A DNA stretch of 64,000 nt from a bacterium (GTDB taxonomy: Bacteria; Planctomycetota; UBA1135; UBA2386): contig JANSXC010000003.1 in assembly GCA_024743115.1 (NCBI GenBank), forward strand, positions 372,001-436,000, read 5' to 3'. The notes beneath the pieces are model-generated. The model did no database searches, had not been told where the DNA came from, and worked only from the letters and a program-made list of their open reading frames with translations. Below are positions 25,489-33,448 of this stretch, piece by piece. Positions within the stretch are counted from its first letter, which is position 1; each line of letters begins with the position of its first letter. The position numbers and the translations under genes were made by a program.

Positions 25489-26406
25489 TCAGTCCGCAAT
25501 CAGATCGCGCCAGCCGGGCGCATAGCGCACGGCGAGCAGCCGCTGCGCGAACCGTTCGAACTCGGCCATGAGTTCGCGGGCGGCCGGTCCGGGTTCGCCC
25601 CGATCGGCACCGTCGTGCAGCGCCCTGCCGTCCAGGTGGGTGACCGCGGCGACGTCCCGCAGCGTGCTCGTGAGCACGATTTCGTCGGCTGCGCGCAGAT
25701 CGGTCGGCGTCAGCTGCCGTTCGGCGTGCGGCAGCTGCAGGTCGCCGAGCAGCTCGAGGACGAGGGCCCGCGTAACCCCTGCCAGCAGGCCGTCGGCCAG
25801 CGGCGGGGTGCACCAGGCGCCGTCGATCCGCGCGAACAGGTTCGACGTCGAGGCTTCGGTGACGAAGCCGGCCGCATTCGGCATCACGCAGTCCGTCGCG
25901 CCCTGGGATTGCGCCTCGGCGAGCCCGAGGACGTTGTTGAGGTAGTTGCCGCTCTTCGTGGCCGGATCCAGGGCCCGGCGATCGTTGCGCAGGCGGTCGA
26001 CGATCTGGAGCCGCGCGGGCTGGCCGCTGCCCGCGGGCAGGTCGCGGACCATGATCAGCCAGCTCGGTGGCCCGATGGCGGTCGACAGCGCGATGTTGGG
26101 GGCGCTTGCGGCCCCCCGGGTCACGATGATCCGTACGTAGTGCGAGCCGTGGTCCTCGCCGGTGGCTGCGATCGTCGCGGCGATCCGCCGGCCGAGCTCC
26201 GCGTCGTCGAGATCGAGCGGCATCCGGATGTCCGCTGCCGAGGCTCGCAGTCGCGCAAAGTGCTCGGGCCAGGCGAACGGCACGCCGGCCGTCGTTCTGA
26301 CGACCTCGTAGACCGAGTCACCGAAGAGGAAACCTCGGTCCAGCACGGAGATCCGCGTGTCCGCCTCGGGTTGGATCCGGCCGTCCAGATTGCAAGAGTT
26401 GGTCAT
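25489..26406 (-). CDS. Class IV PLP aminotransferase
   Basis: A 305-residue fold-type IV aminotransferase (IlvE, D-amino-acid transaminase or aminodeoxychorismate lyase group). Landmarks are SVLDRGFLFGDSVYEVVRTT, the PLP Lys in DPATKSGNYLNNVL, ADCVMPNAAGFVTEASTSNLF-type sequence with the conserved Glu, and LLAGVTRALVLEL. These three activities are hard to separate by eye. The ATG at 26406 lies only 32 bp from the divergent purF ATG. Confidence 0.8.
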   Translation of the reverse strand: MTNSCNLDGRIQPEADTRISVLDRGFLFGDSVYEVVRTTAGVPFAWPEHFARLRASAADIRMPLDLDDAELGRRIAATIAATGEDHGSHYVRIIVTRGAASAPNIALSTAIGPPSWLIMVRDLPAGSGQPARLQIVDRLRNDRRALDPATKSGNYLNNVLGLAEAQSQGATDCVMPNAAGFVTEASTSNLFARIDGAWCTPPLADGLLAGVTRALVLELLGDLQLPHAERQLTPTDLRAADEIVLTSTLRDVAAVTHLDGRALHDGADRGEPGPAARELMAEFERFAQRLLAVRYAPGWRDLIAD

Positions 26407-26438
26407 CGCCCCGCGGATGGTAAGCTCGTTGGAACTGC

Positions 26439-27902
26439 ATGTGCGGTTTCATCTCGATCTTCGGTCCGGACGCGACCGACGCCATTCATGACGTGCTGAG
26501 CGGGTTGCTTGCGATCCAGCACCGCGGCCAGGACGCGGCCGGCGTCGTTTCGTTCAAGGATCGGTTCCAGGCCAAGAAGGGCCTCGGCCTCGTGCGCGAG
26601 GTCTTCGAGGACAAACACATCCAGCGGCTCAAGGGGCCGCTCGCCGTCGGCCACGTCCGATATCCGACCGTCGGCATGGGTGAGGACACCGATGTGCAGC
26701 CATTCTGGCTCGACTACCCGGTCGGCGTCGCGATGGCGCACAACGGCAACGTCACCAATTTCCACGAGCTGCGGCGCACCTACTTCAACAACCGCAACAT
26801 CCACCTCGCGAGCAGCTGCGACCTCGAGGCGGTGCTCTACGTGTTTGCGGACGCGCTGATGCGGCGTGGCCGGGACAGCATCGAGTTCGAGGACGTCAAG
26901 GCCGGCGTCGCCGAGGTCTTCGAACGTGTCAAGGGCGCCTACTCGGTGGTCGGCATCACGGCGGACGGGATGTATGCATTCCGCGACCCGTTCGGCATCA
27001 AGCCGATCATCTTCGGCAAGAAGGAGACGCCCGAAGGCGTGTTCTACGCCGTCGCGAGTGAGTCGGTCGTGCTCGACGTCGCGGGCTACGAGGTCGTGCG
27101 TGATCTCGCCGCGGGCGAGATGCTGTGGATCGGCCGCGATCGCGAGCCCGTGTTCGCGCAGGTCGGCAGCCAGCCGCACCGGCCGTGTATCTTCGAATAC
27201 ATCTACTTCTCGCGGCCCGACACGTTCCTCGACGACACGTCGGTCTACGAGGCGCGCATGGAACTCGGGCGGCGGCTCGCGACGACGTTCCGCGATACCG
27301 GCTTCCACGCCGATGTCGTGATCCCGGTGCCGGAGTCGGCCAAGACCGCGGCGCAGACGATGGCCGAAGAACTCGGCGTGCCGTGCCGCGAGGGCTTCGT
27401 CAAGAATCGCTACGTCGGCCGCACGTTCATCATGCCCAACAACGAGGCCCGGCGGGCTTCGATCCGCGCCAAGCTCAATCCGATCCGCGCGGAGTTCGAG
27501 GGCAAGGACGTGCTGATCCTCGACGACTCGATCGTGCGCGGGAACACGAGCAAGCAGATCGTCGCGATCGCGCGCCAGATGGGCGCCCGCAAGGTCTACT
27601 TCGCGTCCTACTCGCCGCCGCTGCTCTATCCGTGCTTCTACGGCATCGACATGTCGACCAAGCGCGACTTCATCGCGAGCGGCAAGGATCACACGGAGAT
27701 CGCCAAGGAACTCGGCGCCGATCACGTGCTCTATCAGACCGTCGAGGAGATGATCGACGCGGTGCGCGTGGCGAGCGGCAAGGGGGCCGCCGGCGCCGGA
27801 CGCGAGTTCTGCGCCGCGTGCTTCGAGGGCAAGTATCCAACCGGCGACATCGACGAGGAGATGATCTCCGACATCGAAGAAGACCGGCTCGCGGCGAGCT
27901 GA
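26439..27902 (+). CDS. purF: Amidophosphoribosyltransferase
   Basis: A 487-residue enzyme for the first step of purine synthesis (PRPP plus glutamine to phosphoribosylamine). The N-terminal Ntn glutaminase domain has Cys2 as nucleophile (start MCGFISIFG) with LLAIQHRGQDAAG. The C-terminal phosphoribosyltransferase domain contains VLILDDSIVRGNTSKQIV, the PRPP-binding loop. Cys2 follows the initiator Met directly, with no propeptide. There is a C-terminal acidic tail. No other pur gene is adjacent. Confidence 0.93.
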   Translation: MCGFISIFGPDATDAIHDVLSGLLAIQHRGQDAAGVVSFKDRFQAKKGLGLVREVFEDKHIQRLKGPLAVGHVRYPTVGMGEDTDVQPFWLDYPVGVAMAHNGNVTNFHELRRTYFNNRNIHLASSCDLEAVLYVFADALMRRGRDSIEFEDVKAGVAEVFERVKGAYSVVGITADGMYAFRDPFGIKPIIFGKKETPEGVFYAVASESVVLDVAGYEVVRDLAAGEMLWIGRDREPVFAQVGSQPHRPCIFEYIYFSRPDTFLDDTSVYEARMELGRRLATTFRDTGFHADVVIPVPESAKTAAQTMAEELGVPCREGFVKNRYVGRTFIMPNNEARRASIRAKLNPIRAEFEGKDVLILDDSIVRGNTSKQIVAIARQMGARKVYFASYSPPLLYPCFYGIDMSTKRDFIASGKDHTEIAKELGADHVLYQTVEEMIDAVRVASGKGAAGAGREFCAACFEGKYPTGDIDEEMISDIEEDRLAAS

Positions 27903-27911
27903 GCCGTACGC

Positions 27912-27939
27912 ACTGCCCCAGCGAGACTGCCCCAGCGAG
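27912..27939. repeat. Two tandem 14-bp repeats after purF
   Basis: ACTGCCCCAGCGAG is repeated exactly twice (27912-27925, 27926-27939) in the short space between convergent purF and the methyltransferase gene, followed by a small GC-rich dyad. It may be part of a terminator region; no T-tract is seen. Confidence 0.6.
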
Positions 27940-27959
27940 CCAGGCCCCGAGGGGCTGCC

Positions 27960-28622
27960 CTACATCGGCGGCCAGCTCTTCACGGCGACCAGGCAGCCGT
28001 CGCCGACCGGCACGATGATGCGCTGCAGGTGCTTCGTCGTTCGGACTCGCTTCAGGAAGTCCCGCAGGCCGCGAACGCGTGGGCTGTTCGCGTTCGGATC
28101 GTTGATCTCGCCGCCGTCGAGCACGTTGTCGGCAAGCAGGATGCCGCCGGGGCGGAGGATGCGCAGGGACTGCACGAGGTAGTCGACGTAGCCTTCTTTC
28201 TCGGCGTCGATGAAGATCGCGTCGGCCGTGCCGTCCGCGTGTTGCGCGAGCGTCTCGTGGGCGTCGCCGACGCGGACCTCGATGCGGTCCTTCTGGTCGG
28301 ACTTCGCGATCCACTCCTCGGCGAACGCTGCGTGCTTCGGCTCGAGCTCGTGGGTGATGACGTGACCGTCGGCGGCGAGCCCGCGCGCCATCGAGATCGC
28401 CGAGTAGCCGCCGAGCGTGCCGATCTCGACGACACGGACGGCGCGCGCGGCCGCGAGCAGGATCTGCAGGAACGCCGCCTGTTCGGGCGCGATATGGATC
28501 TCGGGCAGCCCGGCGGCGAGCGCGGCCTGCCGCAGGTCGCGCAGCAGGTCGTCTTCCTGAATCGTCTCACCGCGGATGAAGTCGAACAGCGCGGCGTCGA
28601 CGGGCGTGCTCAGCTTGGACAT
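27960..28622 (-). CDS. SAM-dependent O-methyltransferase
   Basis: A 220-residue class I methyltransferase of the catechol/caffeoyl-CoA O-methyltransferase family. It shows HIAPEQAAFLQILLAA, motif I VVEIGTLGGYSAISMA, the metal-binding Asp in AIFIDAEKEGYVDYLV, and GGILLADNVLDGGEI with the second ligand pair. Such enzymes methylate catechol-like hydroxyls using a divalent cation. The ATG at 28622 has TACCGT 6 nt upstream and no Shine-Dalgarno sequence. It is divergent from pyrE (29 bp apart). Substrate unknown. Confidence 0.85.
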   Translation of the reverse strand: MSKLSTPVDAALFDFIRGETIQEDDLLRDLRQAALAAGLPEIHIAPEQAAFLQILLAAARAVRVVEIGTLGGYSAISMARGLAADGHVITHELEPKHAAFAEEWIAKSDQKDRIEVRVGDAHETLAQHADGTADAIFIDAEKEGYVDYLVQSLRILRPGGILLADNVLDGGEINDPNANSPRVRGLRDFLKRVRTTKHLQRIIVPVGDGCLVAVKSWPPM

Positions 28623-28628
28623 GCGCGC

Positions 28629-28634
28629 ACGGTA
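28629..28634 (-). promoter_or_regulatory. Putative -10 element of O-methyltransferase gene
   Basis: TACCGT on the minus strand lies 6 nt upstream of the ATG. The 18-bp block around it (28620-28637) is 17/18 identical to the block around the sixA start at 51608-51625. Confidence 0.45.
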
Positions 28635-28651
28635 GCGTTATCCATGCGTCA

Positions 28652-29218
28652 GTGAACCCTTCGTTCGAACCCGCTGCGGCCAAGAACCGCCTCCTCGAAC
28701 TCGTCCGTGAGCGTGCCTACAAGGACGGCCTCGACATCGTGCTCGCGTCGGGCAAACGCTCGGACTTCTACATCAACGGCAAGAAGGTCGCGCTGCACCC
28801 CGAAGGCCTCTGGCTCATCGCGCGGCTGCTCTTGCACAAGCTCGAGAGCCACCCCGAGATCACCGCGGTCGGTGGCCTGACGCTCGGCGCGGATCCGCTC
28901 GCGAGCGCGGTTGCCGCCTTGTCCTTCGAAACCGGGCAGAACCTCAAGGCGTTCCTCGTGCGCAAGGAGGCCAAGGGCCACGGCACTGGCTCCAGGATCG
29001 AGGGCGACCTCGAAAAGGGTGAGAAGGTCGCGATCTTCGAGGACACCGTCACAACCGGCGGCAGCGCCAAGAAGGCGATCGATGCGGTGCTCGAGGTGGG
29101 CGCGGACCCGGTCGTCGTCATGACGATCGCGGATCGCGAGGATCCGGACGCCGAGCCGTTCCGTCAGGAATGGAAGGTCGAGCCGTTGGTCACGCTCAGC
29201 GAGATTCGCGCCGGCTGA
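28652..29218 (+). CDS. pyrE: Orotate phosphoribosyltransferase
   Basis: A 188-residue enzyme converting orotate and PRPP to OMP in pyrimidine synthesis. It shows KRSDFYINGKKVALHPEG near the N-terminus, the flexible-loop Lys residues in FLVRKEAKGHGTG, and the PRPP-binding motif VAIFEDTVTTGGSAKKAI. Length is typical. The GTG at 28652 is used: the conserved N-terminal helix begins within a few residues, and only 29 bp separate it from the divergent methyltransferase start. No pyrF is adjacent. Confidence 0.93.
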   Translation: MNPSFEPAAAKNRLLELVRERAYKDGLDIVLASGKRSDFYINGKKVALHPEGLWLIARLLLHKLESHPEITAVGGLTLGADPLASAVAALSFETGQNLKAFLVRKEAKGHGTGSRIEGDLEKGEKVAIFEDTVTTGGSAKKAIDAVLEVGADPVVVMTIADREDPDAEPFRQEWKVEPLVTLSEIRAG

Positions 29219-29260
29219 CGCCTGGCCGCGCCGGCCCCGACCGATCCCCGAGCCCGAGCC

Positions 29261-30706
29261 ATGCAAGACGCCGTCGCGATCGTTCCTGCCGCGGGTCTGG
29301 GGCAGCGCATGGGTGCCGACAAGGCTCTGCTCACGGTCGGCGGCACGACGCTGATCGAACGGGTGGTCGCGACCTGCCGTGGGGCCGGCGTCGCCGAGGT
29401 GCTCGTAGTGCGCCGCACCGGCGCCGATCCGTTGCCCGATCTGGCAGCTCCTGGCGCCGCGGTCCGCATCCTCGAGGTTCCGCCCGGCGGCGAAATGGCC
29501 GACAGCCTGCGGGCGGCGCAGGCGGCCCTGCCTGCGAGCTGCCGACGAGTCGTCGTACTGCCCGTCGACCATGCGCTGGTGGCCGCGGACACCGTGCTCG
29601 CCGTGCTCGCGCGACTGCTGGCTGCGGCCGATGGCGAGAGTAGTGATCGTGGCGATCACGGCGATGGCCCCGGCATTGCCCTGCCGATCCACCAGGACCG
29701 TCCCGGCCACCCGGTCGCGATGCAGCGCGCGGTCTTCGACGAGATCACTGCGCCGGGCGCTGTGTTGCGCGACCTCGTGCGGCGCGACCCCGCGCGCGTT
29801 GCCGGGGTCGAGACCAGCAATCCATGGGTGCGCGCGGACCTCGATCGCCCCGAGGACCTGCGAGCTGCGCGCACGGCTTCGGCGTCCGCCGGCAGTCTGC
29901 CTGCGGTCGAGCAGATGTTCCGCCATCGCAGCCGCCGCGCGTTTCGGCCGGATCCGATCCCGCCGGACCAGCTCGAGCGGCTCGCCGATGCTGCGCGCCA
30001 CGCGTCGACCTCGTCCTACATCCAGACCGCGACGCTGATCGCGGTGACCGACCCGCAGCGCAAGGCCGAGTGCGCGCGGCTGTGCGGCAATCAGCAGCAG
30101 ATCCTCGATGCGCCGGTGTTCTTCGCGGTTTGTGCCGACCTGCACCGCATCGCCACGGCCTGCGAACGGTTCGACACGACCCTGTCCGCGGGCAGTTTCG
30201 AGCTGTTCCTGCAGGCGACCGTCGACGCCGCGCTGGTCGGCCAGAACCTCCAGTTGGCGGCCGAGTCCGAGGGGCTCGGCGCGTGCATGATCGGCGCAGC
30301 GCGCAATCACCCCGTGCAGCTGGCCGAACTGCTCGGCCTGCCGCCGACGGTTTACGTAGTGTTCGGCATGACCCTCGGCGTGCCGATGGACGATCCTGCA
30401 CCACGGGGCCGGATGCCACTCGCCGGCGTGTTGCACCGAGAGACCTACGATCGCGCCGGCGTGCCGGCGGCGCTCGATGGCGCGGACGGGGTCATGCGCG
30501 ACTGGGCGAAGCGCGCCAATGCCGAGAACGGTGGCTACGCCGGTCGGCTGGTCGACGAGGCCAAGGGCTGGGCGCAGCGGATGGCGCGGGCGTGGGGCGC
30601 GGACAGCCGCTACGTCGCCGCGCGGCGTGCGCTCGTCGCGGATCTGCGGCGGCTCGGCTTCGGCCTCGAGCTGCCGGACGAGGATGACGGAGGCCGACCG
30701 GCGTGA
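29261..30706 (+). CDS. MobA-like nucleotidyltransferase fused to nitroreductase
   Basis: A 481-residue two-domain protein. Residues ~1-205 are a MobA/MocA-like NTP-transferase: VPAAGLGQRMGADKALLTVGG (the GxGxRMG-type NTP loop), VVVLPVDHAL with the metal Asp, and GHPVAMQRAVFDEI. Residues ~215-450 are an FMN nitroreductase/flavin oxidoreductase: MFRHRSRRAFRPDPIP, ASTSSYIQTATLI, DAALVGQNLQLAAESEGLG and FGMTLGVP. The two domains are in one uninterrupted frame joined by an Ala/Ser linker. It overlaps the pseudouridine synthase gene by GTGA. Coupling of a nucleotidyl-transfer step to a flavin reductase is unusual; the joint reaction is unknown. Confidence 0.8.
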   Translation: MQDAVAIVPAAGLGQRMGADKALLTVGGTTLIERVVATCRGAGVAEVLVVRRTGADPLPDLAAPGAAVRILEVPPGGEMADSLRAAQAALPASCRRVVVLPVDHALVAADTVLAVLARLLAAADGESSDRGDHGDGPGIALPIHQDRPGHPVAMQRAVFDEITAPGAVLRDLVRRDPARVAGVETSNPWVRADLDRPEDLRAARTASASAGSLPAVEQMFRHRSRRAFRPDPIPPDQLERLADAARHASTSSYIQTATLIAVTDPQRKAECARLCGNQQQILDAPVFFAVCADLHRIATACERFDTTLSAGSFELFLQATVDAALVGQNLQLAAESEGLGACMIGAARNHPVQLAELLGLPPTVYVVFGMTLGVPMDDPAPRGRMPLAGVLHRETYDRAGVPAALDGADGVMRDWAKRANAENGGYAGRLVDEAKGWAQRMARAWGADSRYVAARRALVADLRRLGFGLELPDEDDGGRPA

Positions 30707-31341
30707 GCGACATCGAGATCCTCTACCAGGACGATCATCTCGCGATCGTGAACAAACCGCCGGGCCTGCTCGTGGTGAACGCACCGGGTCGCAAGGGGCT
30801 CAACCTGGTCGATCGGCTCCGCCGCCAGCTCGGTGGCTACGTCGAGGCCGTGCATCGGCTCGACGAGGACACCACGGGGGCGATCGTCGTGGCGCGCGAC
30901 GCCCATGGACGTACCGCCCTCGAGCGCGTGTTCCGCACGCACACTGCCGAACGCGTCTACCTGGCGCTGGTCACCAACGCGCCCTCGCCCCCGGCGGGTC
31001 GCATCGACGCGCGCCTGGCCCCGGACGAGGGCGGCATCATGCGCGTCGTGCCCCGCGGTGGAGAGACGGCGGTCACGCACTACGAATCCCTCGAACGGCG
31101 CGATCGGTGCACGCTGGTGCTGTGCCGGCTCGAGACGGGCCGGCGGAACCAGATCCGCGCCCACCTCGCGGCGCTGGGATGTCCGGTGGCGGGTGATCGC
31201 AAGTACGGCTACCGCAAGCGCCCGAGCGAGCGTTTCGAGCGCGTGATGCTGCATTCCTGGCGGCTGGCGTTCCGCCATCCCCTGCTGGGGCACGCAGTGG
31301 ATGTGGCAGCAGTTCCGCCGGAGCGTCAACTGAGGCCGTGA
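30703..31341 (+). CDS. RluA-family RNA pseudouridine synthase
   Basis: A 212-residue catalytic domain of the RluA family, converting uridine to pseudouridine in rRNA or tRNA. It has VNKPPGLLVV, the catalytic motif EAVHRLDEDTTGAIVVA (Asp of HRLD), the LETGRRNQIRAHLAALG motif and GDRKYG. There is no S4 domain, so it is of the short RluA/TruC type. The GTG start overlaps the stop of the fusion gene (GTGA). The target position cannot be told from sequence. Confidence 0.88.
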   Translation: MSDIEILYQDDHLAIVNKPPGLLVVNAPGRKGLNLVDRLRRQLGGYVEAVHRLDEDTTGAIVVARDAHGRTALERVFRTHTAERVYLALVTNAPSPPAGRIDARLAPDEGGIMRVVPRGGETAVTHYESLERRDRCTLVLCRLETGRRNQIRAHLAALGCPVAGDRKYGYRKRPSERFERVMLHSWRLAFRHPLLGHAVDVAAVPPERQLRP

Positions 31342-31363
31342 CCCTGGGCGTCGGCGCACTACA

Positions 31364-32725
31364 ATGCGCCGCGGCGTGCAGGTTCCTGTTCGGCTGTCCA
31401 GAGAATCGCTGTTCGGCTTCTTGTCGAGCACGCGACTGCCCGTCGTATCGAGCGTTGCCACGGTCGTGCGATGGATCTCCCTGGGGTTGGCGATTGCCTG
31501 CCTCGGGTTCGTTCTCTACTGCCTGTTCGCTTTCGACGCGCCGTGGTGGTCGGCCGACCTGCCGTGGTCCGGCGCGCTCCCGGCACTCGTGGCGGCGCCG
31601 CTCTTTGTGCTCGCGTGGTGGCAGTGGCGCGAAGGCCGCCTCGAACGGGCCGCGACGATGATGTTCGTGGCGCTGTTCACGCTCTCGATCCTCGCCAACT
31701 GGCCGCGGGGTGCGTTCAGCCCGGCGTGGTACCTGCACCCGTTCTTGTCGCTGCTCGCGACGATCGCGCTCGGCGTGATCACCGGGCTCGGGCTCACGCT
31801 GGTCGCTGTCACGGTGATGCTGGTCGCGGCGCAATGGGGTTACGAGCCCACGGGGACCGAACCCGTCGATCTCTGGGTGCACGTGACGAGTCTCGCGAGC
31901 GTGACGCTCGCGTCGGCGCTCGCGGGGGCGATCACGAACCGACTCGTATTCCTGGCGCTCGTCACCGCGGAATCGCAGCGCCGCAAGAACTTCGAGTCGA
32001 GCCGTGCGCTGCGCTACCGCGAGAAGTTGCTGCGCCACGCGCTGCGCGTCGAGACCGTCGGTGATCTCGCAGGCATGGTCTGTCACCAGCTCCGCAACGC
32101 GCACCAGATCCTGCTCGGGCACGTGATGCTCGCGAAAGATGCCGACGAGACGGAGCGCGGCAACCGCCTGGAGATGATCGAGCACACGCTGTCGGAGACC
32201 CACCCGCTGCTCGATCAGCTGATGCGCATGGCGCATCCCGACGAAGGCTCGACCGCGCAGTGCGATCTCGCCGCGATCTCGCGTGAGTTCGCGGCGCAGG
32301 CCCGACTCGTGCTGCCCGAGGTGATCCGGCTCAAGACGGAGATCGCTGACGGTGCGCAAGAAGCGGTGCTCAACCCGCAGGGGTTGTCACATGCGCTCTG
32401 GAACCTCGTGATCAACTCCCGCCAGGCCCTCGGCTCGGGTGGCGTGATCCGGTTGCGCTGCGGCGGCAATCGTTCGCAGGTGTGGATCGAGGTCGCGGAC
32501 GATGGCCCCGGGATTCCCGCAGATGCTCGCGAGCGCATCTACGATCCCTACTTCACGACCAAACCGCCCGGGCAAGGAACCGGACTCGGATTGACCGCAG
32601 TTGCAAGATTCGTGCGGGCCAGCAACGGTGAGATCCAGCTGGCGAGCGAGGTCGGCGAGGGCACCGCCTTCCGGATGCGCTTCCCGCGCGCCACCGGCAT
32701 GATGGCGGAATCGCGCGCGTCCTGA
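31364..32725 (+). CDS. Membrane sensor histidine kinase
   Basis: A 453-residue orphan histidine kinase. Five or six membrane helices fill about residues 30-205 with little periplasmic loop. A dimerisation/phosphoacceptor helix follows with VGDLAGMVCHQLRNAHQILL (His241), then an HATPase_c domain with NLVINSRQAL (N box), VADDGPGIP (G1) and YFTTKPPGQGTGLGL (G2). No response regulator is adjacent. The ATG at 31364 lies inside a TACAAT hexamer; the in-frame GTG at 31376 would be a better leaderless start and would shorten the protein by four residues. Confidence 0.85.
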   Translation: MRRGVQVPVRLSRESLFGFLSSTRLPVVSSVATVVRWISLGLAIACLGFVLYCLFAFDAPWWSADLPWSGALPALVAAPLFVLAWWQWREGRLERAATMMFVALFTLSILANWPRGAFSPAWYLHPFLSLLATIALGVITGLGLTLVAVTVMLVAAQWGYEPTGTEPVDLWVHVTSLASVTLASALAGAITNRLVFLALVTAESQRRKNFESSRALRYREKLLRHALRVETVGDLAGMVCHQLRNAHQILLGHVMLAKDADETERGNRLEMIEHTLSETHPLLDQLMRMAHPDEGSTAQCDLAAISREFAAQARLVLPEVIRLKTEIADGAQEAVLNPQGLSHALWNLVINSRQALGSGGVIRLRCGGNRSQVWIEVADDGPGIPADARERIYDPYFTTKPPGQGTGLGLTAVARFVRASNGEIQLASEVGEGTAFRMRFPRATGMMAESRAS

Positions 32726-32748
32726 GGGTCGCGGCCTGGGCGCGCCGG

Positions 32749-32768
32749 GAACCCGCACTCGGGGGTTC
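32749..32768. terminator. Hairpin between convergent kinase and cyaY genes
   Basis: GAACCC (32749-32754) and GGGTTC (32763-32768) flank an 8-nt loop between the two convergent stop codons. The stem is short and lacks a T-tract, so termination is only suggested. Confidence 0.3.
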
Positions 32769-32770
32769 TG

Positions 32771-33106
32771 CTACAACGTGACTGCCCGGCCGAGCTTCTG
32801 ACTCAGGATCTCGGCGAGAACGGTCTCGAGCTGGCCGCGCCCCTTGGTGTCGAGCCAGACCCGCGCGTCCTCGTCGAACGAGAAGTGCCACGCGGAGGCG
32901 CCTTCGGCGAGCCAGATCTGGCTCGCCGCGGCTTGCCGGTTGAGCACGCAGGTGCGGCCGTCGGCGAACCCGATCTTGAGCACGCCGCCGGCGTAGTCGG
33001 CCTCGAGTTCGTCGGGATCGTAGTCGTCCAGCCGATCCTGGATCGCGGTCAGGCAGGCTTCGGATCGAGCGGGGAAGTCGGGGTCGTGGGGCGCGGTGTT
33101 CGCCAT
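32771..33106 (-). CDS. cyaY: Frataxin/CyaY iron-donor protein
   Basis: A 111-residue frataxin. It aligns by eye along its whole length with E. coli CyaY: an acidic first helix (LTAIQDRLDDYDPDELEADY) that binds iron, then GGVLKIGFADGRTCVLNRQ, SQIWLAEGASAWHFSF and VWLDTKGRGQLETVLAEIL. Frataxins bind Fe(II) and regulate the cysteine desulfurase/IscU scaffold in Fe-S cluster assembly. I chose the ATG at 33106 because homology starts there; the frame is open upstream into structured non-coding sequence. No isc genes are nearby. A structured RNA and an intrinsic terminator lie just upstream. Confidence 0.88.
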   Translation of the reverse strand: MANTAPHDPDFPARSEACLTAIQDRLDDYDPDELEADYAGGVLKIGFADGRTCVLNRQAAASQIWLAEGASAWHFSFDEDARVWLDTKGRGQLETVLAEILSQKLGRAVTL

Positions 33107-33157
33107 GGTTCTACCCCACAAGAAAACCGCCGGAGGGGCTTGCCAAGAAGGGCGCAG

Positions 33158-33205
33158 ATTAAGAAAAAGAGTGGCCGACGAACCTCTCCCTGGTTCGCCG
33201 GCCAC
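33158..33205 (-). terminator. Intrinsic terminator upstream of cyaY
   Basis: On the minus strand, a 14-bp stem (33192-33205 pairing with 33171-33184, one G-T wobble) with a 7-nt loop is followed directly by the T-rich run TCTTTTTCTT. This is the only hairpin in the window with a proper T-tract. It lies 52 nt upstream of the cyaY start codon, so it ends either an upstream small RNA or, conditionally, the cyaY leader. Confidence 0.85.
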
Positions 33206-33302
33206 GAAGTTGGTCCCGACCGCGACTTTGCCCTCTCGAATCTCGCCGCCGTGACTTGCATCACGGCCGCGAATGCGCGGTCGGGACCACTCGTCCCATG
33301 CA
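33160..33302 (-). ncRNA. Candidate structured small RNA or cyaY leader
   Basis: A transcript of about 140 nt can be drawn from just after the ECF-type promoter to the terminator T-tract. A 14-bp perfect stem (33276-33289 with 33211-33224) encloses about 50 nt containing a 7-bp hairpin (33261-33267 with 33248-33254). The terminator hairpin follows. A segment at 33265-33273 can also pair, with one bulge, with the 5' arm of the terminator (33194-33203), so alternative folds are possible. There is no reading frame with coding character here. It does not match the conserved motifs I know for 6S, SRP, RNase P, tmRNA or the common riboswitches. Confidence 0.6.
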
Positions 33303-33308
33303 ACGTAG

Positions 33309-33335
33309 TAGACGCATTACGGGGCAAAACTTTCC
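33309..33335 (-). promoter_or_regulatory. ECF-sigma-type promoter
   Basis: On the minus strand GGAAAG starts at 33335 and CGTCTA at 33314, so GGAAA and CGTC are separated by exactly 16 nt. GGAAC-N16/17-CGTC is the classical ECF sigma promoter layout. Transcription would start around 33302-33300, just ahead of the structured RNA. I found no second copy of this promoter in the window. Confidence 0.6.
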
Positions 33336-33362
33336 GAAGCAGAGTGAGTTTTTCTGCTTCGG
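33334..33362. terminator. 9-bp inverted repeat after moxR
   Basis: CCGAAGCAG (33334-33342) and CTGCTTCGG (33354-33362) form a perfect 9-bp stem with an 11-nt loop, about 87 nt after the MoxR stop. On the minus strand a TTTT occurs a few nt after the stem, so it may terminate the moxR transcript. Its edge overlaps the GG of the ECF -35 element. Confidence 0.45.
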
Positions 33363-33448
33363 CCCCCGGACCGGACAGATGTGGCCGATGCAGGCACCTG
33401 CACAGACACGTCTTGCGCGCGAATGTCAGGAGCGTTTCAAGAATCGGC

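Noticed and set aside
33108..33113. TAGAAC just before the cyaY ATG as its -10 element
   Set aside because: Only 1 nt separates it from the ATG, so the transcript would begin inside the gene with no alternative start codon.
33160..33302. The structured RNA as 6S, SRP, RNase P or tmRNA
   Set aside because: The conserved motifs of these RNAs (SRP apical loop, RNase P core, tmRNA ends) are not visible, and the fold is not the single long rod with a central bubble of 6S.
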